Shown here: positions 6,532 to 14,117 of the stretch, piece after piece
How positions within the stretch are numbered: position 1 is the first letter of the stretch
Layout: each line of letters starts with the position of its first letter
From: Candidatus Obscuribacterales bacterium
GTDB lineage: Bacteria; Cyanobacteriota; Vampirovibrionia; Obscuribacterales; Obscuribacteraceae
Length of the DNA: 16,552 nt
Direction of reading: 5' to 3'
Assembly (NCBI GenBank): GCA_021732245.1
Contig: JAKFVJ010000357.1
Location: forward strand, 1 to 16,552
The notes under the pieces: model-generated
Told to the model about the DNA's origin: nothing
Seen by the model: only the letters and a program-made list of their open reading frames with translations
Database searches by the model: none
Made by a program: the position numbers and the translations under genes

Positions 6532-8931
6532 ATGGTTGATATAAACGAACAGACATTTCCTTTGATACCACTGAGAGATGTGGTTGTCTTCCCACAAATG
6601 GTGACACCCTTATTTGTCTCCAGGCAGAAGTCTATTGCCGGTTTAGAACAGGCATTGATGCGAGATGACCGGCTTATTGTGCTTGTCGCGCAAAAAGATC
6701 CTGAATGTGAAGAGCCACAAGAAAAAGATCTCTATACCGTCGGCACACTTGCCGAAGTCATGCAAATGCTCAAGTTGCCTGATGGCACCGTAAAAGTGCT
6801 TGTTGAAGGTTCTTGCCGTGTGCAATTGAACAAACTAACTGTCGGCGAGACTAATCTTGAAGCCAAGGTCAGCGAACAAAAAGAAATTGATAGCGAAGAC
6901 CAACTAACAAAGACACTTATTCGAGTATCCGTAAATAAGTTTGAGCAATACGTCAAAGCCACGAAGAAAATAAATCCCGAGTCGCTTTTAGCAGTCTCAG
7001 GAATAGGACAACCAGGTCGCCTGGCAGATATTATCGCCACTTACTTGAGTCTCGATGTCGCTGAAAGACAAAAGTGCTTGGAGATGGTTGATGCCACTGA
7101 GCGTCTTGAATACATAAGCCAATTACTTTCAAGAGAATTGGAGTTAGCTCAACTTGAACAGCAAATTCACGACAGAGTGCGCTTCAATTTGGAAAAGACT
7201 CAAAGGGAATACTTCCTGCGCGAAAAGCTCAAGATAATTCAAGACGAGTTGAGCAATGAAGGCGGCGAATTAAATGAAATCGCCGAATACAAACAAAAGA
7301 TTGCCGGCGCACAGATGCCTGCCCAGGCTGAAGAAAAGGCCATCAAGGAATTAGGCCGGCTGGAAAAAATGATGCCGCAAACTGCCGAAGCATCAGTAAT
7401 TCGCACATATCTGGACACGCTGGTGAGCTTGCCCTGGTCTAAGTCATCCGCTGATGTCCTGGACTTAAAACGCGCTGAAAAAATCCTTGATGAAGATCAT
7501 TCCGGACTGGAAAAGGTCAAAGAGAGAATTCTGGAATATTTGGCTGTTCGCAAACTGTCCAACAAGCCACAAAGCACAATTCTTTGTCTGGTAGGTCCGC
7601 CAGGCGTGGGCAAAACAAGTCTGGTTAAGTCAATAGCTCGCGCTATGAATAGAGAATTCTCTCGCATAAGCCTCGGCGGCATAAGCGACGAAGCGGAAAT
7701 TCGCGGACATAGACGCACTTATATTGGTGCCATGCCGGGCAGAATTCTGCAGGCTATTAAACATGCCGACACAAAAAACCCTGTAATTCTTCTCGATGAA
7801 ATCGAAAAGATGACGCGCTCTTATATGGGCGATCCGACAGCTGCCATGCTGGAAGTCTTGGATCCCGATCAAAATGACACCTTTACAGATCACTATCTGG
7901 ATGCGCCGTTTAGTCTGCGCGAAGTAATTTTTGTGGCAACTGCCAACGCGTTAGACTACGTACCCAGACCGCTTTTGGACAGACTTGAAGTCATTCGCTT
8001 GTCCGGCTATACAGAAGAAGAAAAGGTACAAATTGCCGAGCAGCACATTATTCCTAAGACGTTGGAGAAGCACGGATTGGCGAGCAAGCAATTGAAGTTT
8101 GCTAATACCGCAATACGCAAAATCGTCCAGGAATACACGCGCGAAGCAGGCGTTCGCAACTTGGAAAGAGCCATTGCGACAATCTGCCGCAAAGTGGCGA
8201 CAGAGATAGTAAAACGCAAAGAGTCTTCTGTGCGCATAATTCCGCAAAACGTGAACAAATACTTGGGTGCCGCAAAAATCCTCAGAGACAAAGAAACACC
8301 CGGCCCACAAGTAGGAATAGTAAATGGTCTTGCTTGGACCGAGACTGGTGGTGAAACACTTTCAATTGAAGTAAACACCATGCCCGGCAAAGGCAAATTG
8401 CAACTAACAGGACAATTGGGCGATGTAATGAAAGAGTCTGCCCAGGCCGCTTTCAGCTATATACGCAGTCACGCCGACAGATTGGGCATTGATGACAATT
8501 TCCAAGACAACCTGGATATTCACATCCACATTCCGGAAGGCGCAATTCCTAAAGACGGACCGTCTGCCGGTATTGCCATTGCCCTAGCGCTTATTTCTGC
8601 AATTACAAAACAACCAGTTAGAGCGAGCCTGGCTATGACCGGCGAAATCACTTTGCGTGGTCGAGTTTTGGCAATTGGCGGGCTCAAAGAAAAGGTTCTG
8701 GCTGCAGTCAGACAAGGTATTAAGACGGTTCTTTTCCCGGCAAGCAATACAAAAGACTTGGAAGACATCCCAGACTATGTAACGGACAAAATTGAACTAA
8801 TTCCTGTATCGCATCTCGATGAAGTTCTATCTGTTGCCTTTCGCAAGAGCAACACGAAAAGCAAAAAGGCTAAGTCACGCGCCAATGTCCGCTCAAGCTC
8901 ACGACGTTTAGCCTCTAATTCCTTGCTTTAA
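6532..8931 (+). CDS. lon: ATP-dependent protease Lon
   Basis: 799-residue soluble, hexameric AAA+ protease for misfolded and regulatory proteins. The N-terminal substrate-binding domain starts at PLIPLRDVVVFPQMV (about 10-24). Walker A is GPPGVGKT at 355-362 and Walker B VILLDE at 418-423. The C-terminal protease domain contains PKDGPSAG with Ser678 and GGLKEK with Lys721; the 43-residue Ser-Lys spacing equals that of E. coli Lon. After the domain end (VSHLDEVLSVAF) there is a 29-residue extension (771-799) with ten Lys/Arg and many Ser, which is not part of the usual Lon core. ATG 6532 follows the clpX stop by 15 bases without a recognisable ribosome site, so translation probably depends on coupling. 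The stop codon overlaps that of the convergent gene downstream. Confidence 0.97.
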   Translation: MVDINEQTFPLIPLRDVVVFPQMVTPLFVSRQKSIAGLEQALMRDDRLIVLVAQKDPECEEPQEKDLYTVGTLAEVMQMLKLPDGTVKVLVEGSCRVQLNKLTVGETNLEAKVSEQKEIDSEDQLTKTLIRVSVNKFEQYVKATKKINPESLLAVSGIGQPGRLADIIATYLSLDVAERQKCLEMVDATERLEYISQLLSRELELAQLEQQIHDRVRFNLEKTQREYFLREKLKIIQDELSNEGGELNEIAEYKQKIAGAQMPAQAEEKAIKELGRLEKMMPQTAEASVIRTYLDTLVSLPWSKSSADVLDLKRAEKILDEDHSGLEKVKERILEYLAVRKLSNKPQSTILCLVGPPGVGKTSLVKSIARAMNREFSRISLGGISDEAEIRGHRRTYIGAMPGRILQAIKHADTKNPVILLDEIEKMTRSYMGDPTAAMLEVLDPDQNDTFTDHYLDAPFSLREVIFVATANALDYVPRPLLDRLEVIRLSGYTEEEKVQIAEQHIIPKTLEKHGLASKQLKFANTAIRKIVQEYTREAGVRNLERAIATICRKVATEIVKRKESSVRIIPQNVNKYLGAAKILRDKETPGPQVGIVNGLAWTETGGETLSIEVNTMPGKGKLQLTGQLGDVMKESAQAAFSYIRSHADRLGIDDNFQDNLDIHIHIPEGAIPKDGPSAGIAIALALISAITKQPVRASLAMTGEITLRGRVLAIGGLKEKVLAAVRQGIKTVLFPASNTKDLEDIPDYVTDKIELIPVSHLDEVLSVAFRKSNTKSKKAKSRANVRSSSRRLASNSLL

Positions 8932-8936
8932 GGAAT
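8918..8936. terminator. Hairpin at the lon / TadE-like convergent gene ends
   Basis: ATTCCTT 8918-8924 pairs perfectly with AAGGAAT 8930-8936 around the overlapping stop codons of both genes (shared TTAA at 8928-8931). It could serve both directions, but lacks a T-run, so terminator activity is only inferred. Confidence 0.35.
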
Positions 8937-9407
8937 AGTGGCAGTGTTTGGTTTGACGTAGGTAATTGGAAATTCCTGCTGAGCAACAAATTCCATCGGC
9001 TGAGTAGTCTGAGGAATAAATGGTATTGGCACGGGCATGGTTAATTGGACATGTGTCTTGACCCGGACAGTGCCTTGGTACGGTCCACCAAATGGTCCAG
9101 GATCAGCAATCGAAGCCGGGTTTGTGGTCACATCACTCTGGGTGACCGTTGGTCCCTTTATATAGCCTTGGGTGCGGTTAGTGGCTTGTGCAACACCACT
9201 AGCACGTTGAAAGGCTTCAGTCGGCGGTCCGGCAGCAGCTGCGCGGGCAGCGTCTCTGCAAGCAGCGTCGTTGACCTGCATGGCAGCAATGAGAAATGCC
9301 AGGTCGACCAGCCCTAAGATAATCGGCACAAGAATGATCAATCCGGCACACAGCTCAATCATTGACTGTCCGGCTTTCCTAGACCCGTTTATGAGACGCA
9401 TACTCAA
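8928..9407 (-). CDS. TadE-like pseudopilin family membrane protein (first copy)
   Basis: 159 residues with a class IV prepilin-like N-terminus: a short basic leader (RLINGSRKAG), then QSMIEL starting a hydrophobic helix (about residues 17-42). Glu18 lies at +5 relative to a possible prepilin-peptidase cut after Gly13, as in TadE/TadG pseudopilins of Flp/Tad systems. The exported part is Ala/Pro/Thr-rich, with VNDAACRDAARAA after the helix and VPIPFIPQTTQPMEF near the end. No Tad ATPase, secretin or peptidase gene is in view, so it may serve an orphan or distantly encoded system. Start: TTG 9407 with AGGA eight bases upstream, or ATG 9401 two codons in. It converges on lon with a 4-base overlap and diverges from the di-haem oxidoreductase gene. 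A second TadE-like gene lies at 12157-12717. Confidence 0.8.
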   Translation of the reverse strand: MSMRLINGSRKAGQSMIELCAGLIILVPIILGLVDLAFLIAAMQVNDAACRDAARAAAAGPPTEAFQRASGVAQATNRTQGYIKGPTVTQSDVTTNPASIADPGPFGGPYQGTVRVKTHVQLTMPVPIPFIPQTTQPMEFVAQQEFPITYVKPNTATIP

Positions 9408-9456
9408 GCTATAAGTCCTACAGAACCCAGTTATTTATGTACCCGGCAGGTGTCAT

Positions 9457-9474
9457 ACCTAACGGAGATTAGGT
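9457..9474. other. Inverted repeat between the divergent TadE-like and di-haem genes
   Basis: ACCTAA 9457-9462 / TTAGGT 9469-9474 with a 6-base loop. Its right side overlaps CGGAGATTA (9463-9471), which recurs as CAGAGATTA (9491-9499) 28 bp downstream. It could be an operator for the divergent pair. Evidence is positional only. Confidence 0.3.
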
Positions 9475-9541
9475 CCGAACGGAAAACTTGCAGAGATTAA
9501 ATGGCCCTAGATGTCATTATCGACGGCGTAAAGCAAACGCT

Positions 9542-9547
9542 TATAAT
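9542..9547 (+). promoter_or_regulatory. -10 element (TATAAT) for the di-haem oxidoreductase operon
   Basis: A perfect TATAAT, with a partial -35 (TCGACG, 9520-9525, 16-base spacer), lies about 50 bases before the ATG at 9597. It likely drives the two-gene operon 9597-12151. Confidence 0.55.
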
Positions 9548-9596
9548 GAGAGGAACTTAACAGTTCTTCGTGCTTTACATCTGCGGGAGTCAGTCT

Positions 9597-11018
9597 ATGT
9601 TTGGTAAGGATAACGGTGGCGAAAATTCCGGTGAATCGGAAAACGTGCAAAGCTCTACAAATGCACAATCATCAAACAAGAACGTCTGGCTGCAGCGAGG
9701 CATTCTCGGTGCAATTTTGCTGGCGACAGGCATCTACTTATTCCAGCAGGTCTATGTATTTGCACCGGACGAGGGCAGTCTAGGCGGTCCGGTAAAGGGA
9801 TTGACCCCTAACCAATTGAGAAAGTTTTACGCAACCAGAGTAGTTTTCAAAAAAGAATTTACACCCGAAGAAGGTCTTGGACCTCTGTTTAACGGCAAAA
9901 GTTGTTTTGAATGTCACGGTCAACCAACAGAACGTGTAGGTGGTGAAGGAAGAGACGTAGTTTCAACCGGTGTTGTAAGAATCGGCAGAAGAATTGCTCA
10001 ACGTCCCAAAGCAAAACAGCCTCTAAAAGACGTAATTACAGGTCTTGGCCAAGACGATGTGGATATTATGCTTTTCCAGGGCGGTCCGGCTTTGGAAAGA
10101 AAATCTATTACTTCTGAGTTCGTCAACAAATATCCGCCTGATTGCCAAATCGAGATTGGTTCTGTGCCTTCGGGAGCAGAGCTCATATCCTTAAGGCACG
10201 CACCGCCGCTTTTTGGTTTTGGTTTGATTGAAGCCATTCCGGATCCGGATATCGTGCAGAACGTTTTCAAAGAATTGAAATCCAATCCGCAACTAGCCGG
10301 ACGCGCGCTTTCACAAATCGATCCTTTGACGTATCGCCCACGCATCAGTCGTTTTGGTTGGAAAAATCAAAACTCGACTTTGCTTACTTTCACACAAGAA
10401 GCGTTGAACGTGGAGATGGGTGTAACCACTTTCTTTCAGGAAAACGAAAAATCGGCAACCGGTATATCCAATTTTCCAAAATGCATTTATAAGTACTTGC
10501 CCTCCGAGCCTAACGACAAAGGTCACGTGATGGCTCAGCTGGCTTATCACCAAGCACTTTTGGCGCCGCCTGACAGAGGACCTATAACCGAAGAAGTAAA
10601 ACGTGGAGAGAAGGTATTTGAACAACTGCAATGCGCGGTTTGCCATTTACCTGAAATGTCTACCGCTCCTATTGTTTATGTCGTTGATCCGGATAGCCCA
10701 GGCCCTGAATTAAAGCATATGGAGATACAGGCTCTGGAAAGCAAGCCGGTAAAAGCATTTTCCGATTTCCTCGTGCACCAGATGGGAGTTAAACTTGCCG
10801 ATGGTCTGCCGCAAGGGGGAGCCCAGGGTGGTGAATGGCGCACAACTCCTTTATGGGGTCTGCGCTTCAAGAAATTTCTTCTTCATGACGGACGTACTTC
10901 GGATATAAACGAAGCCATTTTGGCGCACGGCGGACAGGCAGAGCAAGTGGTAAAAAATTACGACGCTCTTCCTGAGAAGGAAAAGTCCGATCTGTTGGCA
11001 TTTCTAAAATCCTTGTGA
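9597..11018 (+). CDS. Membrane-anchored di-haem c-type oxidoreductase (DHOR / DUF1111 family)
   Basis: 473 residues from ATG 9597, chosen for the GGGAG site at 9585-9589; an in-frame GTG at 9570 would add nine residues. A Ser/Asn-rich N-terminus precedes one hydrophobic segment (about 35-54), an uncleaved anchor placing the rest outside the cytoplasmic membrane. Two covalent-haem motifs are present: CFECH at 103-107 and CAVCH at 346-350. Further family features: GFGLIEAIPD, SRFGWKNQNSTLL with QEALNVEMGVT, TTPLWGLRFKKFLLHDGRT and the C-terminal LLAFLKSL. This matches the family often labelled thiol oxidoreductase or putative di-haem peroxidase; its reaction and electron partner are not established. 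In other genomes it often sits beside imelysin-type iron-uptake genes; here the partner is a TPR protein overlapping by four bases. Confidence 0.9.
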   Translation: MFGKDNGGENSGESENVQSSTNAQSSNKNVWLQRGILGAILLATGIYLFQQVYVFAPDEGSLGGPVKGLTPNQLRKFYATRVVFKKEFTPEEGLGPLFNGKSCFECHGQPTERVGGEGRDVVSTGVVRIGRRIAQRPKAKQPLKDVITGLGQDDVDIMLFQGGPALERKSITSEFVNKYPPDCQIEIGSVPSGAELISLRHAPPLFGFGLIEAIPDPDIVQNVFKELKSNPQLAGRALSQIDPLTYRPRISRFGWKNQNSTLLTFTQEALNVEMGVTTFFQENEKSATGISNFPKCIYKYLPSEPNDKGHVMAQLAYHQALLAPPDRGPITEEVKRGEKVFEQLQCAVCHLPEMSTAPIVYVVDPDSPGPELKHMEIQALESKPVKAFSDFLVHQMGVKLADGLPQGGAQGGEWRTTPLWGLRFKKFLLHDGRTSDINEAILAHGGQAEQVVKNYDALPEKEKSDLLAFLKSL

Positions 11019-12151
11019 GCAACATGAATCAATTGAAATACATTTGTTTGGCCGCATGTCTGAGTATGTCCTGCGTGCTGCCGGCTCTAAGCGTCGATAT
11101 AAATGAACAAGCAAAAAAACTTGTCGAGGCAGGCAAGCTGCAAGAGGCCCTTGCTCTCGAACAAGATGTAGCTCGCAAAGAACCCAACTCATCGACGCCT
11201 CACCTGGCAATGACAGCGATTTACCAGGCAATGGGTATGAGCAATAAGGCATTGGAAGAAGCTGAGCTTGCAGTCAAGCTTAGTCCATCAAGCGGCAACG
11301 CACACTATAATTTAGCTACTGTCTATTACAGCCGCAAACAATTAGGTCTGGCTTTGGCTGAATACCAAAAGGCGGTCAGTTTAGGCAAGGGTGATGTTAA
11401 CGCACAGCGAGCAGTAGCACAATGTCTTTTAGAATCTGGTCGCATACCTGAAGCGCTATCAAGGCTAGAATCGCTAAGCAAAAGATATCCTACAGATAAG
11501 GACATTTGGCTGAATCTCGGTCGCGCCTACTTACTCTATGGAGACGCCACAGCAGCAGGAGTAGCTGCCGAGAAGGCGGTAGATTTGGCACCGGATTTCT
11601 ACCCGGCGCTAATTCTAAAAGCCGACGTCAAATTGTCGTCTGCACAGTTTAGTGACGCGCGAGATCTGGCAATGAAGGCATTGTCGATCAATCCACATTA
11701 TCCAGTTGCCTATCTGGTTTTAGGTCGATTGGCCAGCTACAACATCGATAAACCAAATGAAGCTAAGACTGTCATTCTGCAGGCAAAGAAATTCATAAAG
11801 AATGCTCCGGAAGTATTTTTCATATTGGGCGGCGGTTTTGCTCGCGTTGCCGGCACAAAAACTGTCGCGCAGGATCCACGACTGTCACGTCAATGGTGGG
11901 AAGCGGCAGAACTTTCTCTAAAGACTGCAGCAGATCAGGCTCCTGATCAGCTGGAACCAAATATGCTTATCGCCAAACTATTACTCGATAAAAGACGTCC
12001 TGTTGAAGCGCTGCCCTATGCTGAACGCGCCTATGCAATTGCTCCCGATAATAAGCAAGTGCAGCAGGTCTACAAAGCAGCTTCTGTTGCCAGATATGAC
12101 TTAATCGGCAATTTCATGCATTGGTGGCAAACAACTTTCCAAAAGCAGTAA
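11015..12151 (+). CDS. Secreted tetratricopeptide-repeat protein
   Basis: 378 residues with a Sec-type signal (LKYICLAACLSMSCVLPALS) and then TPR helices to near the C-terminus. Examples are a helix pair around HLAMTAIYQAMGMSNKALEEAELAVKL, followed by AHYNLATVYYSRKQ, IWLNLGRAYLLYGD and YPVAYLVLGRLAS, with the A-x3-A and PxxxxA spacing typical of TPRs. Such proteins are usually scaffolds for periplasmic or envelope complexes. The GTG start overlaps the di-haem gene stop as GTGA, implying translational coupling; ATG 11024 three codons in is an equally good N-terminus. The tight coupling suggests that it acts with the di-haem oxidoreductase, perhaps in assembly or partner recruitment (inference). 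It ends five bases before the convergent TadE-like gene. Confidence 0.85.
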   Translation: MSNMNQLKYICLAACLSMSCVLPALSVDINEQAKKLVEAGKLQEALALEQDVARKEPNSSTPHLAMTAIYQAMGMSNKALEEAELAVKLSPSSGNAHYNLATVYYSRKQLGLALAEYQKAVSLGKGDVNAQRAVAQCLLESGRIPEALSRLESLSKRYPTDKDIWLNLGRAYLLYGDATAAGVAAEKAVDLAPDFYPALILKADVKLSSAQFSDARDLAMKALSINPHYPVAYLVLGRLASYNIDKPNEAKTVILQAKKFIKNAPEVFFILGGGFARVAGTKTVAQDPRLSRQWWEAAELSLKTAADQAPDQLEPNMLIAKLLLDKRRPVEALPYAERAYAIAPDNKQVQQVYKAASVARYDLIGNFMHWWQTTFQKQ

Positions 12152-12156
12152 TTGCT

Positions 12157-12717
12157 TTAGTTTGTTAGCCCCTCGGGATGTTCAACATACGAAGTTGACT
12201 TAAAAGTCATAGGTGACGACACACCAAGAATTGGAATTGGTCCAAGGGCCGTAAATGGTATCCATGGCGCAATCTGGAATGTGCACTCCGACTCGTATTC
12301 ATAGAAGAATTTACTGGTATCAACCGTGCCGCTGAAAGCCGACTTAGTGCCACCTTGCACGGCTACCTGATATACAACCAGCTTAAGAGCGCTGCTGTTT
12401 TTTGGCGTCAAATTGCAAAAGTCAGCAAAACGCATGCTGGTACTGCCGCCAGGACAGTCGCTGCCATTTAATACACAATTAGCGGCTTTGTCCGCGTTGG
12501 ATTTCGCTGCCGTTAAGGAAATAGACGGGGCTGCTGCTCGAGCGGTGACGTTTGCCACAAGCCCTGCAGTCGCAAATGCCGCCATATATGTCGTTAAATC
12601 AATGAGTCCAAATACAAATATGAAAATGAGCGGTATTGTGGCAGCAAATTCAGCCATTTGTGCACCGCCGCGCTGACCACGCCGCCTTTTCGCCTTGAAA
12701 TAATGAATTATCGGCAC
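12157..12717 (-). CDS. TadE-like pseudopilin family membrane protein (second copy)
   Basis: 186 residues. A basic leader (KAKRRRGQRGG) is followed by AQMAEF and a hydrophobic helix (about 23-45: AATIPLIFIFVFGLIDLTTY). Glu23 is at +5 after a possible cut at Gly18, the same arrangement as in the copy at 8928-9407. The exported domain has four cysteines (in CVLNGSDC, ADFC and SEC), which could make two disulphides, and a Pro-rich WIPFTALGPIPILG segment resembling the C-terminal part of the first copy. So the two look like diverged paralogues. Start GTG 12717 is supported by an AGAGGG site seven bases upstream (plus-strand 12725-12730). It lies 58 bases downstream of mqnC on the same strand and may be read from the same transcript. 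Confidence 0.78.
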   Translation of the reverse strand: MPIIHYFKAKRRRGQRGGAQMAEFAATIPLIFIFVFGLIDLTTYMAAFATAGLVANVTARAAAPSISLTAAKSNADKAANCVLNGSDCPGGSTSMRFADFCNLTPKNSSALKLVVYQVAVQGGTKSAFSGTVDTSKFFYEYESECTFQIAPWIPFTALGPIPILGVSSPMTFKSTSYVEHPEGLTN

Positions 12718-12775
12718 GTCCGGACCCTCTTGAGCGACTACTCAATACTTATACCCAAAAGGCACTAACGCTAGA

Positions 12776-13876
12776 TTAAGCCGGCTGGAGGACCTTACGC
12801 GGGAAAGTCTTCAAAAGATTGTACTGTGTGTCACGCTGGGCTGCATCGTGTCCGGCAGCATGAATTGCTTCAATCATCTGCTTAAGGCTTACATCGAAAT
12901 AAGTACCAGCAGCAGAAACAACGTTTTCTTCCATCATGGTGCCGCCGAAATCATTTGCTCCGAAAGCAAATGCTGCTTGTCCCAAGCCCAATCCCTGTGT
13001 GACCCAGGAAGTCTGCACGTTGGGAATATTGTCGGCAACCAATCTACCGATAGCAACCATACGCAAGTATTCAACTGCAGTTGTTTCGTGACTCATCTTG
13101 CGAGCCATCGGTGTTCCGCCAGGCTGAAATGACCAAGTGATAAAGGCTGTAAAACCGTTTGTTTTATCCTGCAAATCACGCAGCTTGATCAAGTGCTCAA
13201 TTCGCTCTTCAATTGTCTCCACAGTGCCGTACATCATCGTTGCCGATGTCTTAAGACCCATTTTCTGAGCGCATTCCATTACTTCCAACCAACGAGCAGC
13301 CGGCATCTTCAATGGGCTTATCGCATCCTTTACACGCTCAACAAGGATTTCTGCGCCGCCACCGGGGATAGAAGACAAACCTGCTGCAATTAGTCTTTCG
13401 AGAGTTTTCTCCAACGACAAATTGCTCACGCGTGTGATGTGATCAATTTCCGATGGTGACAAGGCATGCAAAGTAAGGTTTGGAAAATCTCGACGAATGG
13501 TGCCAAGCAATTCTTCGTAGTATTCAATGCCTAAATCCGGATTGTGTCCGCCTTGCAGAAGAAGTTGTGTGCCACCAAGAGCAATCAGTTCTTCAATCTT
13601 TTCTTTGATTTGCTCATAGGGAAGAACATAAGCCTTATTTGAACCAGGCGCGGCATAGAAAGCGCAAAACTGGCAGTAGGCATTGCAAACATTGGTGTAA
13701 TTGACATTGCGGTCAATTACAAAAGTAATCGGCTCATCGTCCTTATGAAAACGACGCTTCACTTCGTTAGCCGCCCAGGCTAGATCGAGCAAACTCGCCT
13801 CTCTGTATATACGAGCACCTTCAGCAACCGTTAAACGGCGACCTTGAGCCGCTTCTTTCAAAAGGCCTGTAACCAT
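12776..13876 (-). CDS. mqnC: Cyclic dehypoxanthinyl futalosine synthase (menaquinone synthesis)
   Basis: Radical-SAM enzyme that cyclises dehypoxanthine futalosine in the futalosine route to menaquinone. The radical-SAM CX3CX2C motif is CNAYCQFC (Cys64, 68, 71 from the start used here) within NYTNVCNAYCQFCAFY, highly typical of MqnC. GGTQLLLQGGHNPDL, ALSPSEI, SIPGGGAEIL and TSWVTQGL follow as in the family. 366 residues is the family length. I use ATG 13876 because AAGGAT (plus-strand 13883-13888) is well spaced; the longer frame from GTG 13924 adds 16 residues without family support. MqnC versus the related MqnE is decided by the GGTQLLLQGG and ITWSFQPGGTP motifs. It implies a menaquinone-using respiratory chain. 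Confidence 0.95.
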   Translation of the reverse strand: MVTGLLKEAAQGRRLTVAEGARIYREASLLDLAWAANEVKRRFHKDDEPITFVIDRNVNYTNVCNAYCQFCAFYAAPGSNKAYVLPYEQIKEKIEELIALGGTQLLLQGGHNPDLGIEYYEELLGTIRRDFPNLTLHALSPSEIDHITRVSNLSLEKTLERLIAAGLSSIPGGGAEILVERVKDAISPLKMPAARWLEVMECAQKMGLKTSATMMYGTVETIEERIEHLIKLRDLQDKTNGFTAFITWSFQPGGTPMARKMSHETTAVEYLRMVAIGRLVADNIPNVQTSWVTQGLGLGQAAFAFGANDFGGTMMEENVVSAAGTYFDVSLKQMIEAIHAAGHDAAQRDTQYNLLKTFPRKVLQPA

Positions 13877-13942
13877 GTTTATATCCTTATCTTTGCCTGA
13901 CAAGATTGTAGCCTTGGATGGCACTCTAACTGGTAATCCTCA

Positions 13943-13966
13943 TAAGCTTTTAAGTTAAGCTTTTAA
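13943..13966. repeat. Tandem 11-bp repeat in the mqnC / J-protein divergent region
   Basis: TAAGCTTTTAA occurs twice (13943-13953 and 13956-13966) with two bases between, a 13-bp period. It lies between the divergent mqnC and J-protein genes, so it is placed like an operator pair. Each unit contains the palindrome AAGCTT. Confidence 0.5.
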
Positions 13967-14016
13967 ATAACTTGTGCGCCTTAGCTTCAGATGTAGCAAA
14001 ATTATGTGTGGTCGCT

Positions 14017-14114
14017 GAAGCGCAGCGAGAGCGGCGATGAGCCGGTCGCTGCGGAGCGAAGGTGGAAATGCCGGAGGCTTAGCGAAGGTGTAGCAAAGCG
14101 AAACCAGAGCGTTA
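14017..14114 (+). repeat. Dispersed repeat, copy B (directly upstream of the J-domain gene)
   Basis: This copy matches 1023-1122 over its whole length and is the better-folded one. CGCAGCGA 14021-14028 pairs perfectly with TCGCTGCG 14046-14053. Inside that, CGGC 14032-14035 pairs with GCCG 14041-14044 around the loop GATGA. The mutually exclusive stem TCGCT 14046-14050 / AGCGA 14055-14059 exists in both copies. The element ends with GAGCGTTA four bases before the J-protein ATG, so it is very likely transcribed as that gene's leader. No ribosome site follows it. Confidence 0.8.
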
Positions 14115-14117
14115 AAA

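Noticed and set aside
11024..11080. Lipoprotein signal (LAAC) in the secreted TPR protein
   Set aside because: The Cys would follow only about six hydrophobic residues, too short for a lipoprotein signal h-region; an ordinary Sec signal fits better.
13877..13924. Longer mqnC frame from GTG 13924
   Set aside because: The ribosome-like GAGGA is 12 bases away and the added 16 residues are outside the family; ATG 13876 has a better-spaced AAGGAT.
13925..14117. CIRCE or CtsR-type heat-shock operator before the J-protein or clpP
   Set aside because: No TTAGCACTC-N9-GAGTGCTAA or CtsR heptamer repeat could be found at either place.
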